Shown here piece after piece: positions 1 to 7,446 of a stretch of 13,449 bases of DNA. Origin of the DNA: Chloroflexota bacterium (GTDB lineage Bacteria; Chloroflexota; Ktedonobacteria; Ktedonobacterales; Ktedonobacteraceae); contig VBJK01000117.1 of assembly GCA_005879655.1 (NCBI GenBank), positions 1 to 13,449 on the forward strand, in the 5' to 3' direction. The notes beneath the pieces were generated by a model. It saw nothing but the letters and a program-made list of their open reading frames with translations. It was not told where the DNA came from and did not search any database. A program made the position numbers and the translations under genes. Within the stretch, counting starts at the first letter, position 1, and every line of letters begins with the position of its first letter.

Positions 1-76
1 CTTCTCAATGCAAAACCATTGTTTAGCATTGCAGATCGCCCAATGCCATTGATTATCAATGATCGGTACACGTCTG

Positions 77-376
77 CCCACGAACTTCAACGATACACCA
101 CGTGCATCATCGATTCACGATGGACCTGCAATGCTCATCGCCCGGCTAGCATTGTCGTTTCGGCGTCACCCGTTGTTCTCTTCGCTGTGAGCAGGCGCTC
201 GTGCTCGTCCTGGCATTTGCCGCTCTGGTTTCTCGTTGAGAGCATCTTCCATCTCTACGAACAGCCAATGCAAGCGCTTGTGTTCGCATCTTACACAACG
301 ATGCTCAACGCTCTCCGGTGGCCTGGTACTGATCAGCCGTGTCATCCCAGGACAGACCAGCTATACCATTGCCAAG
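77..376. repeat. Degenerate ~300-bp repeat, copy U1
   Basis: First copy of a degenerate dispersed repeat. Two blocks are diagnostic. Bases 98-122 match 399-423 at 21 of 25 positions (shared end TCACGATG), which gives a period of 301 bp to the adjacent copy U2. Bases 294-347 match 2349-2402 in copy U3 at 49 of 54 positions, including CACAACGATGCTCAACGC and CTCCGGTGGCCTG. Open frames cross the repeat, but their peptides are rich in Ser, Arg, His and Cys with no recognisable domain. I therefore read this as repeat DNA, not a gene. It could be a decayed mobile element or a Ktedonobacteria-specific intergenic repeat. Confidence 0.6.
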
Positions 377-377
377 C

Positions 378-610
378 CTCCGACACCACAGCAATACGCC
401 ACGCCCTTCATCGACTCACGATGAGCGAACCACGAGAACTGCTCGGCTTGCGTTGTTGGCACGGCATCGTGCATTGGTTTCTTCGCCGTGTGCCGCTGAG
501 GATGCTCGTTGCGCCGTTTACCAACCCCCGGTTCACATCGAGAGCATCAGCCTTCTCCATAATCTGTCAACGCGAACACAAGCGCTCTCATGGCATCATC
601 AATGGTCACT
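378..610. repeat. Degenerate ~300-bp repeat, copy U2
   Basis: Second copy, directly adjacent to and in the same orientation as U1. The stretch 423-575 aligns with 2178-2330 of U3. Shared words include CTCGG-TTGCGTTG, CGCCGTGTGCCG (484-495 here, 2240-2251 in U3), CTCGTTGC, CGGTTCAC and GCGAACACAAGCG. The final block of the unit (CAACGATGCTCAACGC...CCGGTGGCCTG) is missing, so U2 seems truncated at its right end, where AT-rich sequence begins. Confidence 0.55.
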
Positions 611-1195
611 CATTCTTCGCCATTGTGCATAATTATGCCACACCCATTATATCTATTATATCTAATGATCAATTATAACTCTCATTTGCATAACAACACA
701 ACTCAATATATCAATAATAGCCTCCTATTGCACATTATCACACTACATCGCTTTCTGTGCTAATCGCCCGTAAGTCATCGCACATGCGTTGGCATTCGCT
801 CTACACCATGGCTCCACCACGAGGCTACACGAATCAGCAGTGCTCCTCTCATTAGAGGTCGTTAGAGGGCAAAGAGGGCCTGTGAGTGTGTGATACCAAC
901 TTGCGCTCCGACGTACAACGTTCTCGTTGGCTGAAGCGACCATAAAAGCCAAAGGTCAATTGTACGTTGGAGCGCAGATTGGTATGAGTGCCTTTGCCTA
1001 CACCCGATCTCCCTCAACGTCCGTTGAATGACGAACTGCTCCACTGGGTAGCGAGGCTCCCGCCTCCCAATCACGACTCACCGTTGCACCATGCGAGAGC
1101 CAAGACTGATCAACGATGGGCTTGCGGCAGAACAAACTCCCTCTCTCTTCTCTCTGTTAGCTGGCAATATTCCTTTTTTCCTCCTTTTATCCCAT
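611..1195. other. Gene-poor AT-rich intergenic stretch
   Basis: I see no credible gene here. Bases about 611-760 are clearly AT-richer than the flanks (runs such as TTATATCTATTATATC). The short open frames on both strands lack ribosome-binding sites and recognisable domains. The only structured object is the hairpin at 892-986, listed separately. Confidence 0.5.
892..986. repeat. 95-bp imperfect palindrome (MITE- or REP-like hairpin)
   Basis: Two 27-base arms (892-918 and 960-986) are inverted repeats matching at 23 of 27 positions. Shared core words are ATACCAA, TGCGCTCC and ACGTACAA. They flank a 41-base loop. The arms would fold into a long stem as DNA or RNA. No T-run follows on either strand, so a simple rho-independent terminator is unlikely, and no gene abuts it. 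A miniature inverted-repeat element or a relic of two IS ends is the simplest reading. I could not identify a parent element. Confidence 0.6.
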
Positions 1196-1210
1196 ACTTC
1201 TTGAAGAAGT
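1196..1210. promoter_or_regulatory. Short perfect palindrome upstream of the DinB gene
   Basis: ACTTCTT and AAGAAGT form perfect 7-base arms around a single central G, about 85 bases before the DinB-like start codon. The size and position suit an operator, but there is no second copy and no clear promoter to anchor it, so this is tentative. Confidence 0.2.
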
Positions 1211-1293
1211 AGCATAGACGGTGCTTCCACGAAAAAGTGCGAGGAGCATCATTCTCTACTCATCCATTAGAGTCATGAACGAGGAGCATCAGC

Positions 1294-1824
1294 ATGAACA
1301 CTCTCGACTATTTGCGCGCTGAGCGACGGCGATTACATGAGGCACTCCGTTTCACGGTCTCGGACCTGACCACAGAGGAGTGGCACTTTACGATCCCAAG
1401 CATGGGCAACCATATTGCCTTCCTCATGTGGCATCTTGTACGGACAGAGGACAATGTTCTCAACCCTGTTCTGCAAGGTCAACGACCTGTTTGGAAGCAA
1501 GAGAACTGGCACGAGCGGCTCGCTCTGCCACCACGTCTACAAGGCACTGGCATGTCCACGGAGGAAGCGATTGCCTTGCATATCAACGACCCTGCTCTCT
1601 TTATGGAATACACCGAACACGTCTGGCAGGCGTCTGAGCACTATCTGTCTTCCATTTCCGACGGTGGTGCCCTTCTTTCCCAGCGTATGATCACACTTGA
1701 GCCATTGGGTGAGAGGAGTGCTCTGGAACTCATTGGTCACACCTGTCTCTTGCACCCCTTTCTTCACCTTGGCGAAATCACCCTGCTTCGTGGTGCATTG
1801 GGCAAACAGGGCTTTCCTATCTGA
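1294..1824 (+). CDS. DinB-superfamily protein (four-helix bundle, putative metal-dependent enzyme)
   Basis: This encodes a 176-aa cytosolic protein of the DinB/YfiT-like four-helix-bundle superfamily. Members often bind a divalent metal through three histidines, and some act as thiol- or bacillithiol-dependent transferases. What can be seen is the N-terminal helix 'MNTLDYLRAERRRLHEAL', the block 'GNHIAFLMWHLVRTEDNV' with His47, and the C-terminal block 'LHPFLHLGEITLLRGALG' with His154 and His158. These give the usual metal triad at the usual positions, and the length is normal for the family. The ATG is supported by GAGGAG at 1281-1286, 7 bases upstream. The gene stands alone: repeat-rich intergenic DNA lies on both sides and no partner gene is adjacent. 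Substrate and pathway cannot be told from sequence. There is no signal peptide or membrane segment. I am confident of the family, not of any specific reaction. Confidence 0.88.
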   Translation: MNTLDYLRAERRRLHEALRFTVSDLTTEEWHFTIPSMGNHIAFLMWHLVRTEDNVLNPVLQGQRPVWKQENWHERLALPPRLQGTGMSTEEAIALHINDPALFMEYTEHVWQASEHYLSSISDGGALLSQRMITLEPLGERSALELIGHTCLLHPFLHLGEITLLRGALGKQGFPI

Positions 1825-2132
1825 ATCCGTCATTACGCCATAGAGCGTGCATGAAAGCCAAAATAAGGCCAGGCATCCGTTGCACCACTTCGCGTCCTCT
1901 TTGTGTCAAAGTCGAAGGCGGCGCACGTTATCCGAGGCAGCTCAAAGGATCAACGATAATTGCTGCTCATTGCAGGACGACGGACACGCACTGGTGGGCT
2001 GTGCCAAGTCGCCCATCCGCACTTCGTTGCCAGTGTGTCCATCGGATGAGAGCAAAGGAACTACGTGCTCCCACTGGTGGCCCTGATCCACGGCGATTTG
2101 CACATTGCCCACCAATGCTAGCCGTTCTCCTC
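1825..2132. other. Intergenic, no gene seen
   Basis: Open frames of 80-109 codons cross this stretch on both strands, but they overlap one another, lack ribosome-binding sites and show no domain or motif. There is no convincing terminator after the DinB-like gene. The sequence may be older, more decayed material of the repeat family that follows it. Confidence 0.4.
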
Positions 2133-2440
2133 CCCACGAACCACAGCGAGCCGCCACGCTTCTCATCGACGGCACCTTGAGAGAGCCACGCCAACCACTC
2201 GGCCTGCGTTGGTTGTTCTGCGTCATGCGTTGGCGTCATCGCCGTGTGCCGTCGAGGACACTCGTTGCCCAGGAGACGATCCGGTTCACGTCGGCAACCT
2301 CTGCCAGTTCAATGAACTGCCAATGCGAACACAAGCGATCGCATTGCACACAACGATGCTCAACGCGCTCCGGTGGCCTGACGCTGATCAGCCATGTCAT
2401 CCGTATTCAACCAAGCACGCCACCGCTGACCTCCGTCGCT
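2133..2440. repeat. Degenerate ~300-bp repeat, copy U3
   Basis: Third and most complete copy, in the same orientation as U1 and U2 but about 1.7 kb away on the other side of the DinB-like gene. It opens with CCCACGAA (also at 77-84 in U1), continues with the CCACGCTTCTCATCGAC block (2154-2170) and the CGCCGTGTGCCG block (2240-2251), and closes with the 54-base block at 2349-2402 that matches U1 294-347 at 49 of 54 positions. It abuts the 3' end of the helicase-associated gene. Confidence 0.6.
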
Positions 2441-2459
2441 CGTTCTTGCGGGCTCTCCA

Positions 2460-4640
2460 TTACTTGCGTTTGCTTTTGGAAGGTTCTCCTCGTACCACGA
2501 TCCCTGCTAGCCTGAGTCGTTTGCGCAGATCCCCAAAAGATGCGCCTTGTGAAATAACGAGAAAGATGCCAGGGGCAACATGGCGCAGATCAACGGCAAG
2601 ATTGCCGAGCACTCGACGCAGGTTCTCTTCGGTCTCTGCTTCCGGCGTTTCAATCATGATTACTTCCGAGAGTTGAAATTCACGATACGCTTTCGCCCAG
2701 TCCTTGATGGTATAAACCACATTTTGGGGCAGTTCCTTTGGAGCTGAGTGCTCCTCCAAGAAGAAGAGCAGGTCAGCCAGCTTGACACCAGAAGCGAGAC
2801 CTGTAAAAAGAGTCGCCTCGGTCAGACGAAAGGTACTCACCACCCCCATGCGTAGCACCTGTGCCACTGGCAGAAGCCTGTAGACGAGCTGAGGACAGAA
2901 CTCCATGAGCAGGACTTCGTAATTGGGTTGCACAATGAGTTGCGGAGCCTGGGTCTCACTTTGTGCATCAGCCTCTGCCAACACGGCAGCTCCAAATGCC
3001 GTCACGCAAAAGAGATCATAGCTCTCTGCCGTCTCCTTCGTTGATCCAAGCGAGACGATGCCAAGCTCGCTGAGTGTGCCTGTGAGATGACCCACAGAGG
3101 TCATCGCTTCTCTCTGTACCCACTCCTCACGCTTGGTGCGCAATGGTATTGGTTTGATGAGTGCATGCTGGGAATAATCATAAAGACCAAGTGGGACCTG
3201 CCGCCAGATCGCGTAGAGCAGAGCGTCTAGATGATACCATTGACCAGGCACACACCGCTTGAGCTGTCCTGTGATCTGCTGATGCGTGATCGAGGAGGAT
3301 GAAAGCACGCGACCGTTGGGACGCACATCCATCCAAGAGGTGCCTGTCTCTTTCCACCAGTGCAGAAACTGTTGTGCTTGTCCGACCAAGGTGAGCTCCG
3401 ACCACTCAGGAAGCTTTGCTCCAGGCTGATAGCGCCGTTTTTCTTCGTCTGCGGGTTGCACACAGCAGAGTAACCCCAACGCTTTCGCCGTCTGAAAGAC
3501 TTGATCCACATACACATCCTCGCCTGCCTCATCAGTACGGGTACGTCCATGCAGAAGCGGACGTATCTTCACGCGCAATCGCTTGGGCAGCCTATTCTCC
3601 TTCGTCGGCTCGATCACCATCTGGTAGCTCATGCCAACAACAGTCGCTAGGTCATAGAGCACAATGGGGTGCTGGCTCGCATGCTCCGCCGCTGCATTTT
3701 CCCCAAGAGGACGTAAGGCATACCGTTGGTCATCTTCAGCCCACAGCTCTGCTTCGTGTGAAACCTGGGTCAGCAAATCGGATGGTATGAAGAGCCAACG
3801 TGTCCCATCGCTCGTGAGCGTGTCAAAGGCAAGCGCATGTGCCTCTAATGTTGAGATTACTGCATTAAAGTCTCCTGGTCCAAGGTGGACACGTACTTCA
3901 GATGCCTTTACTTTTCCGCGTTGGCAGCACAGCCAGAGGAAGATTTCCTGTGCTGATGGTGAGAGCATATGCAAGAGTTCAAAAGCCATCAGCGGATGGC
4001 ACAGTGCTTGAGCAACGCGCTGTTGAAGCTCCCTCGCAGAGAGAACAGGAACAGCATAAAAGCCATAAGAAGAATGTGCTCCGACATGACACTTGCTGGC
4101 AAGCTGGCTGAGTTGTTGGGTTGGCATCGTGGAAAGCAGGTCGAGAAGCTCAAAGTTGCTTCTGTCGGCCTCTGGTCTAAAGATCTCCAGACCCGTACGC
4201 CAGAGTTGCTCCAAACACTCTCTGAAAGGAAAGATCACTGGCTCCGATGGAGACCCGGCGCTTCTGCGTCCTTTTTTTGAAGGGGGCGAAAGTGTCCCTA
4301 CATCAACCAGATACCATCGAGCACGCAGGCTTTCAGCAACTTCTTCCACACAAGCCGTGGGCAATTCTGTGGATTGGCATAAGCTCGAAAGCGTGAGACC
4401 TTGAGGCTCGACGGGGTTGCCACTCCCAACGAGGTGGAAGAGACAGAGCCTCTCCGGCGCGGACAGCACCTCCCAAACCGAACGGGCCGCATGTGCATTT
4501 TGCATCTGCTGCATAATCAGTGCAATGGTTGAAGCATCATTTTGTCCCGGTGAGACTCCCCAGACTTGAGCCACCAATGGCACCAGGGCACGCTCTTGCT
4601 CTAACTTCCTTTTCAATGACATCATTGAGACATCTCTCAT
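2460..4640 (-). CDS. Helicase-associated (XPB/Ssl2 N-terminal-like) domain protein
   Basis: This encodes a large 726-aa cytosolic protein of the 'helicase-associated / helicase C-terminal domain' family (PF13625 type). Actinobacterial members lie next to XPB-like DNA helicases. The diagnostic part is C-terminal, about residues 565-680 from the chosen start: 'APQLIVQPNYEVLLME', then 'ATLFTGLASGVKLADLLFFL', then 'LPQNVVYTIKDWA'. The N-terminal ~500 residues are helical and winged-helix-like. There is no Walker A or DEAD motif, so it is not itself a helicase. Start choice: the frame is open back to a GTG at 4769, but that GTG has no good ribosome-binding site. The ATG at 4640 follows CAGGAG by 12 bases; ATGs at 4625 and 4622 are also possible and sit just before 'SLKRKLEQ', where the conserved protein seems to begin. 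No XPB-type helicase gene is present in the window. The neighbour upstream (5089, +) is divergent. Inferred role: accessory factor in DNA transactions. Confidence 0.8.
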   Translation of the reverse strand: MRDVSMMSLKRKLEQERALVPLVAQVWGVSPGQNDASTIALIMQQMQNAHAARSVWEVLSAPERLCLFHLVGSGNPVEPQGLTLSSLCQSTELPTACVEEVAESLRARWYLVDVGTLSPPSKKGRRSAGSPSEPVIFPFRECLEQLWRTGLEIFRPEADRSNFELLDLLSTMPTQQLSQLASKCHVGAHSSYGFYAVPVLSARELQQRVAQALCHPLMAFELLHMLSPSAQEIFLWLCCQRGKVKASEVRVHLGPGDFNAVISTLEAHALAFDTLTSDGTRWLFIPSDLLTQVSHEAELWAEDDQRYALRPLGENAAAEHASQHPIVLYDLATVVGMSYQMVIEPTKENRLPKRLRVKIRPLLHGRTRTDEAGEDVYVDQVFQTAKALGLLCCVQPADEEKRRYQPGAKLPEWSELTLVGQAQQFLHWWKETGTSWMDVRPNGRVLSSSSITHQQITGQLKRCVPGQWYHLDALLYAIWRQVPLGLYDYSQHALIKPIPLRTKREEWVQREAMTSVGHLTGTLSELGIVSLGSTKETAESYDLFCVTAFGAAVLAEADAQSETQAPQLIVQPNYEVLLMEFCPQLVYRLLPVAQVLRMGVVSTFRLTEATLFTGLASGVKLADLLFFLEEHSAPKELPQNVVYTIKDWAKAYREFQLSEVIMIETPEAETEENLRRVLGNLAVDLRHVAPGIFLVISQGASFGDLRKRLRLAGIVVRGEPSKSKRK

Positions 4641-4666
4641 CGCACGCAACCACTCCTGAGAAAATA

Positions 4667-4695
4667 AGGGTATCTTACAGGCACTAGCATAACAA
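4667..4695 (-). promoter_or_regulatory. Possible promoter for the helicase-associated gene
   Basis: On the minus strand, TTGTTA (4690-4695) and TACCCT (4667-4672) are separated by 17 bases. They lie just upstream of the CAGGAG that serves the ATG at 4640. The -10 match is poor. If real, transcription starts downstream of the alternative GTG at 4769 and supports the shorter protein. Confidence 0.25.
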
Positions 4696-4970
4696 AGATC
4701 ACGGCCCCTGGCTAGTCCCTGCGACCATCTGACCATCTTGCCTGATTGCTCGTTGCAGGTCGAAGACACTCGACAACTCTCAGGTCTTCATTTACGGCTT
4801 GCTCATCTCGCCACCACTCTTTACCATCCTCTCCACACTCGACCAAGAGACCTTCACACGGCTCAGTTCCCGCTCTGTGGCTCTGGCTCAAGCTGGACTC
4901 TGCGGATCGCGTGGGATGGTGCTCGTCTGAATACGCTCAGTCCCGATGACGACAAGATCCGCTCAAAGAG

Positions 4971-5001
4971 TTGGCTGATTCTCTTTCACAACTGCTATAC
5001 T
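4971..5001 (+). promoter_or_regulatory. Extended -10 promoter of the 487-aa gene
   Basis: TGCTATACT at 4993-5001 is an extended -10 (TG-N-TATACT), with a TTGGCT -35-like hexamer at 4971-4976 and a 19-base spacer. The transcript would start near 5008 and carry a leader of about 80 bases to the ATG at 5089. The rest of the divergent gap (4641-5088) holds no gene that I can support, and no SWIM-finger coding sequence in any frame. Confidence 0.45.
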
Positions 5002-5088
5002 ACAAGGGGTAAGGACGAGAAAGATCCATCGCTCTTTGACTCAGACTGGTTCTTTCTCCACAACAGGAGTATTGGAGAGGAATGACTG

Positions 5089-6552
5089 ATGTTAAAAGAC
5101 ACACTTTCTGGTTTAGACCGTGAACAACTGCAATTCCTTTTGCTGAAACTGGCTGAGCAAGAGCCGACCCTCACTCAGGTGATTGAAGAGTTGGTGAGGG
5201 CATCCAGACCTCTTTCACCTGAGACAGAGACCACTGCATCACGAGGGCGTGCCCATGGAGATACCAAGGCCGTGCGCCGCGAGGTCCGATCTCTCTTACA
5301 GAGTTTGGACCAGATGCGTTCCTCCCGATCCTACTGGTCTGTAGGTGAAGTCATCGATGGGCTGAGCCAGATACTTGAGCAGGGTTGGACATTCATCGAA
5401 GATGATGATGGGGTCAATGCACTCTCCCTGCTTGATGCGATCACCAATGCGTATGTCTCTGAGTGGATGGACTTAGATGACTCCAGCGGCGAGGCCAGTG
5501 ACTTCTTTGCAGACTTGGGGCAAGCTTGGACCGAAGCTTTGCTCAGTTTAGACCTTTCATCTCAGCAGCGAGAGATTTGGGCAAGCAAGTTGGAGGCTTG
5601 GCAACACGAACTCGACGATTATGGAATCGACGAAGTCTTTGACGCTGCATACGAAGCTGCCCTGCATGGCTGGGATGATCCTCAACTGCAAGATCTTTTG
5701 AAGGGAACTTCCACCAACGATGACGCTTGGGATGCAGAAGTGCCAGCATTGACAGTCGCCCGACTCCATATATTAGAGCGGTGCGGACGCTTGCAAGAGT
5801 ATTTGCGTCTTGCTAGAGTGCAAAGTCAGAAGGAAGCCTATGTTACTATGCTTGTGCGTCTAGATCGCACACAAGAGGCAGATGAGTATGGGCAGGACCA
5901 TCTCTCGACTGCGCAGGAGACGTTTACACTAGCCAAGGCTTTGTATGACCACGGTGAACACGAGCTCGGCTTGCAAGCGGCTGAGAGGGGTCTTCGGCTC
6001 CAAGGCTCAAAAGCTCCTCTTGCTAAGTGGTTACGAGACCAAGCGGTGATCATGGGCAAGACAGCTCAAGCCCTTGGAGCTGCCGAGGTAGCCTTTCACG
6101 AAGAGATAAGCTTAGTCAACTATTTACGTATGGCAGAGATCGCAGGAGAACAGTGGTCAGAGCAGCGAACGAGGCTCCTAGAGGATGCACGCCACACCAC
6201 ATCGTACTTCCCAGAAGGCCAAGTAGATGTGTTTCTCCATGAGGGACTCATTGACGATGCCATAGCGGCGGTAGAAACTGGCGCAACCCATACCTTGGTG
6301 GAGCGGGTTGTGGACGCTGCCCTCCCATCACATCCCGAATGGGTGATCAAAACCTCCCGACGGCAAGCCGAGCCATTCATGAACGACGGCAAAGCGCAGT
6401 ACTATCGTGTCGCGGCAAGCTGGCTGGCTCTGGCACGTACGGCCTATCGAAATATGGGTCGTGAAGAGGAATGGCAGGCGTATCTGTCTGAGTTACTGGG
6501 TCGTCATCGGCGCAAGTACAAGCTCGTGCCGATGCTAGAAGCACTGCGCTGA
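5089..6552 (+). CDS. SWIM-associated C-terminal helical-repeat protein lacking a SWIM finger
   Basis: This encodes a 487-aa protein resembling the part of COG4715-type SWIM zinc-finger proteins that lies C-terminal to the zinc finger. Residues 5-38 ('LSGLDREQLQFLLLKLAEQ...') match the segment that normally follows the SWIM motif. Residues 60-130 and 220-470 are TPR/HEAT-like helical hairpins. The C-terminus 'EEEWQAYLSELLGRHRRKYK' plus 'LVPMLEALR' is the family's typical ending. No CxCx(n)CxH SWIM motif occurs in the protein or encoded upstream, so this is a stand-alone C-terminal module, by loss or by design. Start: ATG 8 bases after GGAGAGG (5074-5080). The stop lies only 13 bases from the stop of the convergent TPR gene. 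Acidic stretches occur near residues 104-107 and 128-140. Probable role, inferred: protein-protein scaffold. No catalytic residues are recognisable. Confidence 0.75.
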   Translation: MLKDTLSGLDREQLQFLLLKLAEQEPTLTQVIEELVRASRPLSPETETTASRGRAHGDTKAVRREVRSLLQSLDQMRSSRSYWSVGEVIDGLSQILEQGWTFIEDDDGVNALSLLDAITNAYVSEWMDLDDSSGEASDFFADLGQAWTEALLSLDLSSQQREIWASKLEAWQHELDDYGIDEVFDAAYEAALHGWDDPQLQDLLKGTSTNDDAWDAEVPALTVARLHILERCGRLQEYLRLARVQSQKEAYVTMLVRLDRTQEADEYGQDHLSTAQETFTLAKALYDHGEHELGLQAAERGLRLQGSKAPLAKWLRDQAVIMGKTAQALGAAEVAFHEEISLVNYLRMAEIAGEQWSEQRTRLLEDARHTTSYFPEGQVDVFLHEGLIDDAIAAVETGATHTLVERVVDAALPSHPEWVIKTSRRQAEPFMNDGKAQYYRVAASWLALARTAYRNMGREEEWQAYLSELLGRHRRKYKLVPMLEALR

Positions 6553-6565
6553 ATGTGGCCGCTTG

Positions 6566-7381
6566 CTACCCTTTGAGCAGCAGAAGGGATCGCCTCATCT
6601 TGCTCTCCTGAAATGGCTCTTGTATCTTGATCTTTTCGGGAGGGCCTATGAGTCGGCACTCAGGCAGCGCCGTCAAATGTTCTTGTGCAAGAGTATACTC
6701 TGGATCAATGACGAGTGCCCGTTTCAATGCAGCTTCGGCCTGATCATAGCGTTCCTGCATGAGAAAGCAGAGACCCAAATTCCCCCACGGCTGCGGGAGA
6801 CAGTCTCCTAATGCGATGGATGCCTGAAAAGACTGCCCTGCTTCATCCCACTTACTTACTCTCATCAGTTTCAGGCCACGCTGGAAGAGATCCTCCTGTT
6901 CGATTAGTTGATCGAGGGTAAAGCCGGGACCGCGTAGCTGGAGGGACTGTTCAACCATTTCACGGCTGAACTTCAATGCCTTCTCCAAGTTCTCCGCTAG
7001 GTCTGCTCTCTTATTCAGCTCTGATGCTCGTGTAAAATCTTTGAACGCTTGACCGATACGTATGATGTAAAGGCTTGACATTCCCCGGTTGAACCACAAC
7101 TCGGCGTTCTTGGAGTCGAGAGAAAGGGCCTCGGTGAGGATATTAAAGCTCTGGTGATAGTGCTGGAGCAGGCCGTGTGCCGTTCCCAGTTTGGCTAGGA
7201 CATCAGCGCGTTGGACTGCCTGCTGTGGAAGAAAGTTCAAGAGGCGTTCGCAGTTAGCAACTGCTTCAGCATAGTCTCCCTGAATGAGCTGGTTTTCAAT
7301 GATTTTAGAATATTTGTCGATAGAAGATGAATGGGGAGCAATGCTCTTTTTCTGTTTCGATGGTCTTGATTTTTTCGACAT
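6566..7381 (-). CDS. Tetratricopeptide-repeat protein
   Basis: This encodes a 271-aa soluble TPR protein. A basic Ser/Lys-rich tail (residues 1-18) precedes TPR-like hairpins at about 24-57, 58-91 and 92-125. A linker contains 'GPGFTLDQLIEQEDLFQRG' (151-169), and further TPRs lie at about 164-196 and 197-230, the last being canonical ('WGNLGLCFLMQERYDQAEAA'). The 'FTLDQLIEQE' linker recurs in Ktedonobacterial TPR proteins as I know them. The ATG at 7381 is preferred because GAAGAG precedes it; a GTG 12 bases upstream (7393) would add MKRT but has its AGGAA only 3 bases away or less. It follows the VOC-fusion gene on the same strand after a 65-base gap, so the two are probably co-transcribed. 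It is convergent with the 487-aa gene. TPRs bind partner proteins; the partner is unknown but the fusion protein is the obvious candidate. Confidence 0.82.
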   Translation of the reverse strand: MSKKSRPSKQKKSIAPHSSSIDKYSKIIENQLIQGDYAEAVANCERLLNFLPQQAVQRADVLAKLGTAHGLLQHYHQSFNILTEALSLDSKNAELWFNRGMSSLYIIRIGQAFKDFTRASELNKRADLAENLEKALKFSREMVEQSLQLRGPGFTLDQLIEQEDLFQRGLKLMRVSKWDEAGQSFQASIALGDCLPQPWGNLGLCFLMQERYDQAEAALKRALVIDPEYTLAQEHLTALPECRLIGPPEKIKIQEPFQESKMRRSLLLLKG

Positions 7382-7446
7382 GGTTCTCTTCACTTCCTGC
7401 TGGCTAATGATACAGGTACCATCGTTGTTCTGTTAGACAACATATC

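Noticed and set aside
19..678. Plus-strand 219-codon open frame
   Set aside because: It runs through two copies of the degenerate repeat, is rich in Ser/Arg/His/Cys without domains, lacks a ribosome-binding site, and its apparent similarity to another frame (2105-2515) is explained by DNA-level repeat identity.
1..700. CRISPR-like array, suggested by recurring CAATG/CATTG words
   Set aside because: The periodic unit is ~300 bp and degenerate, with no short identical repeats, no uniform spacers and no cas genes.
2105..2515. Plus-strand 136-codon open frame
   Set aside because: It lies in repeat copy U3 and then runs antisense into the end of the helicase-associated gene, with no domain and no ribosome-binding site.
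4770..5088. Missing SWIM-finger coding sequence upstream of the 487-aa gene
   Set aside because: No CxCx(n)CxH pattern is found in the three plus-strand frames, and a promoter plus ribosome-binding site lie directly before the 5089 start.
6553..6600. Bidirectional terminator between the convergent 487-aa and TPR genes
   Set aside because: The gap is 13 bases and only a 5-bp CCCTT/AAGGG stem without a U-tract can be found, inside the TPR coding sequence.
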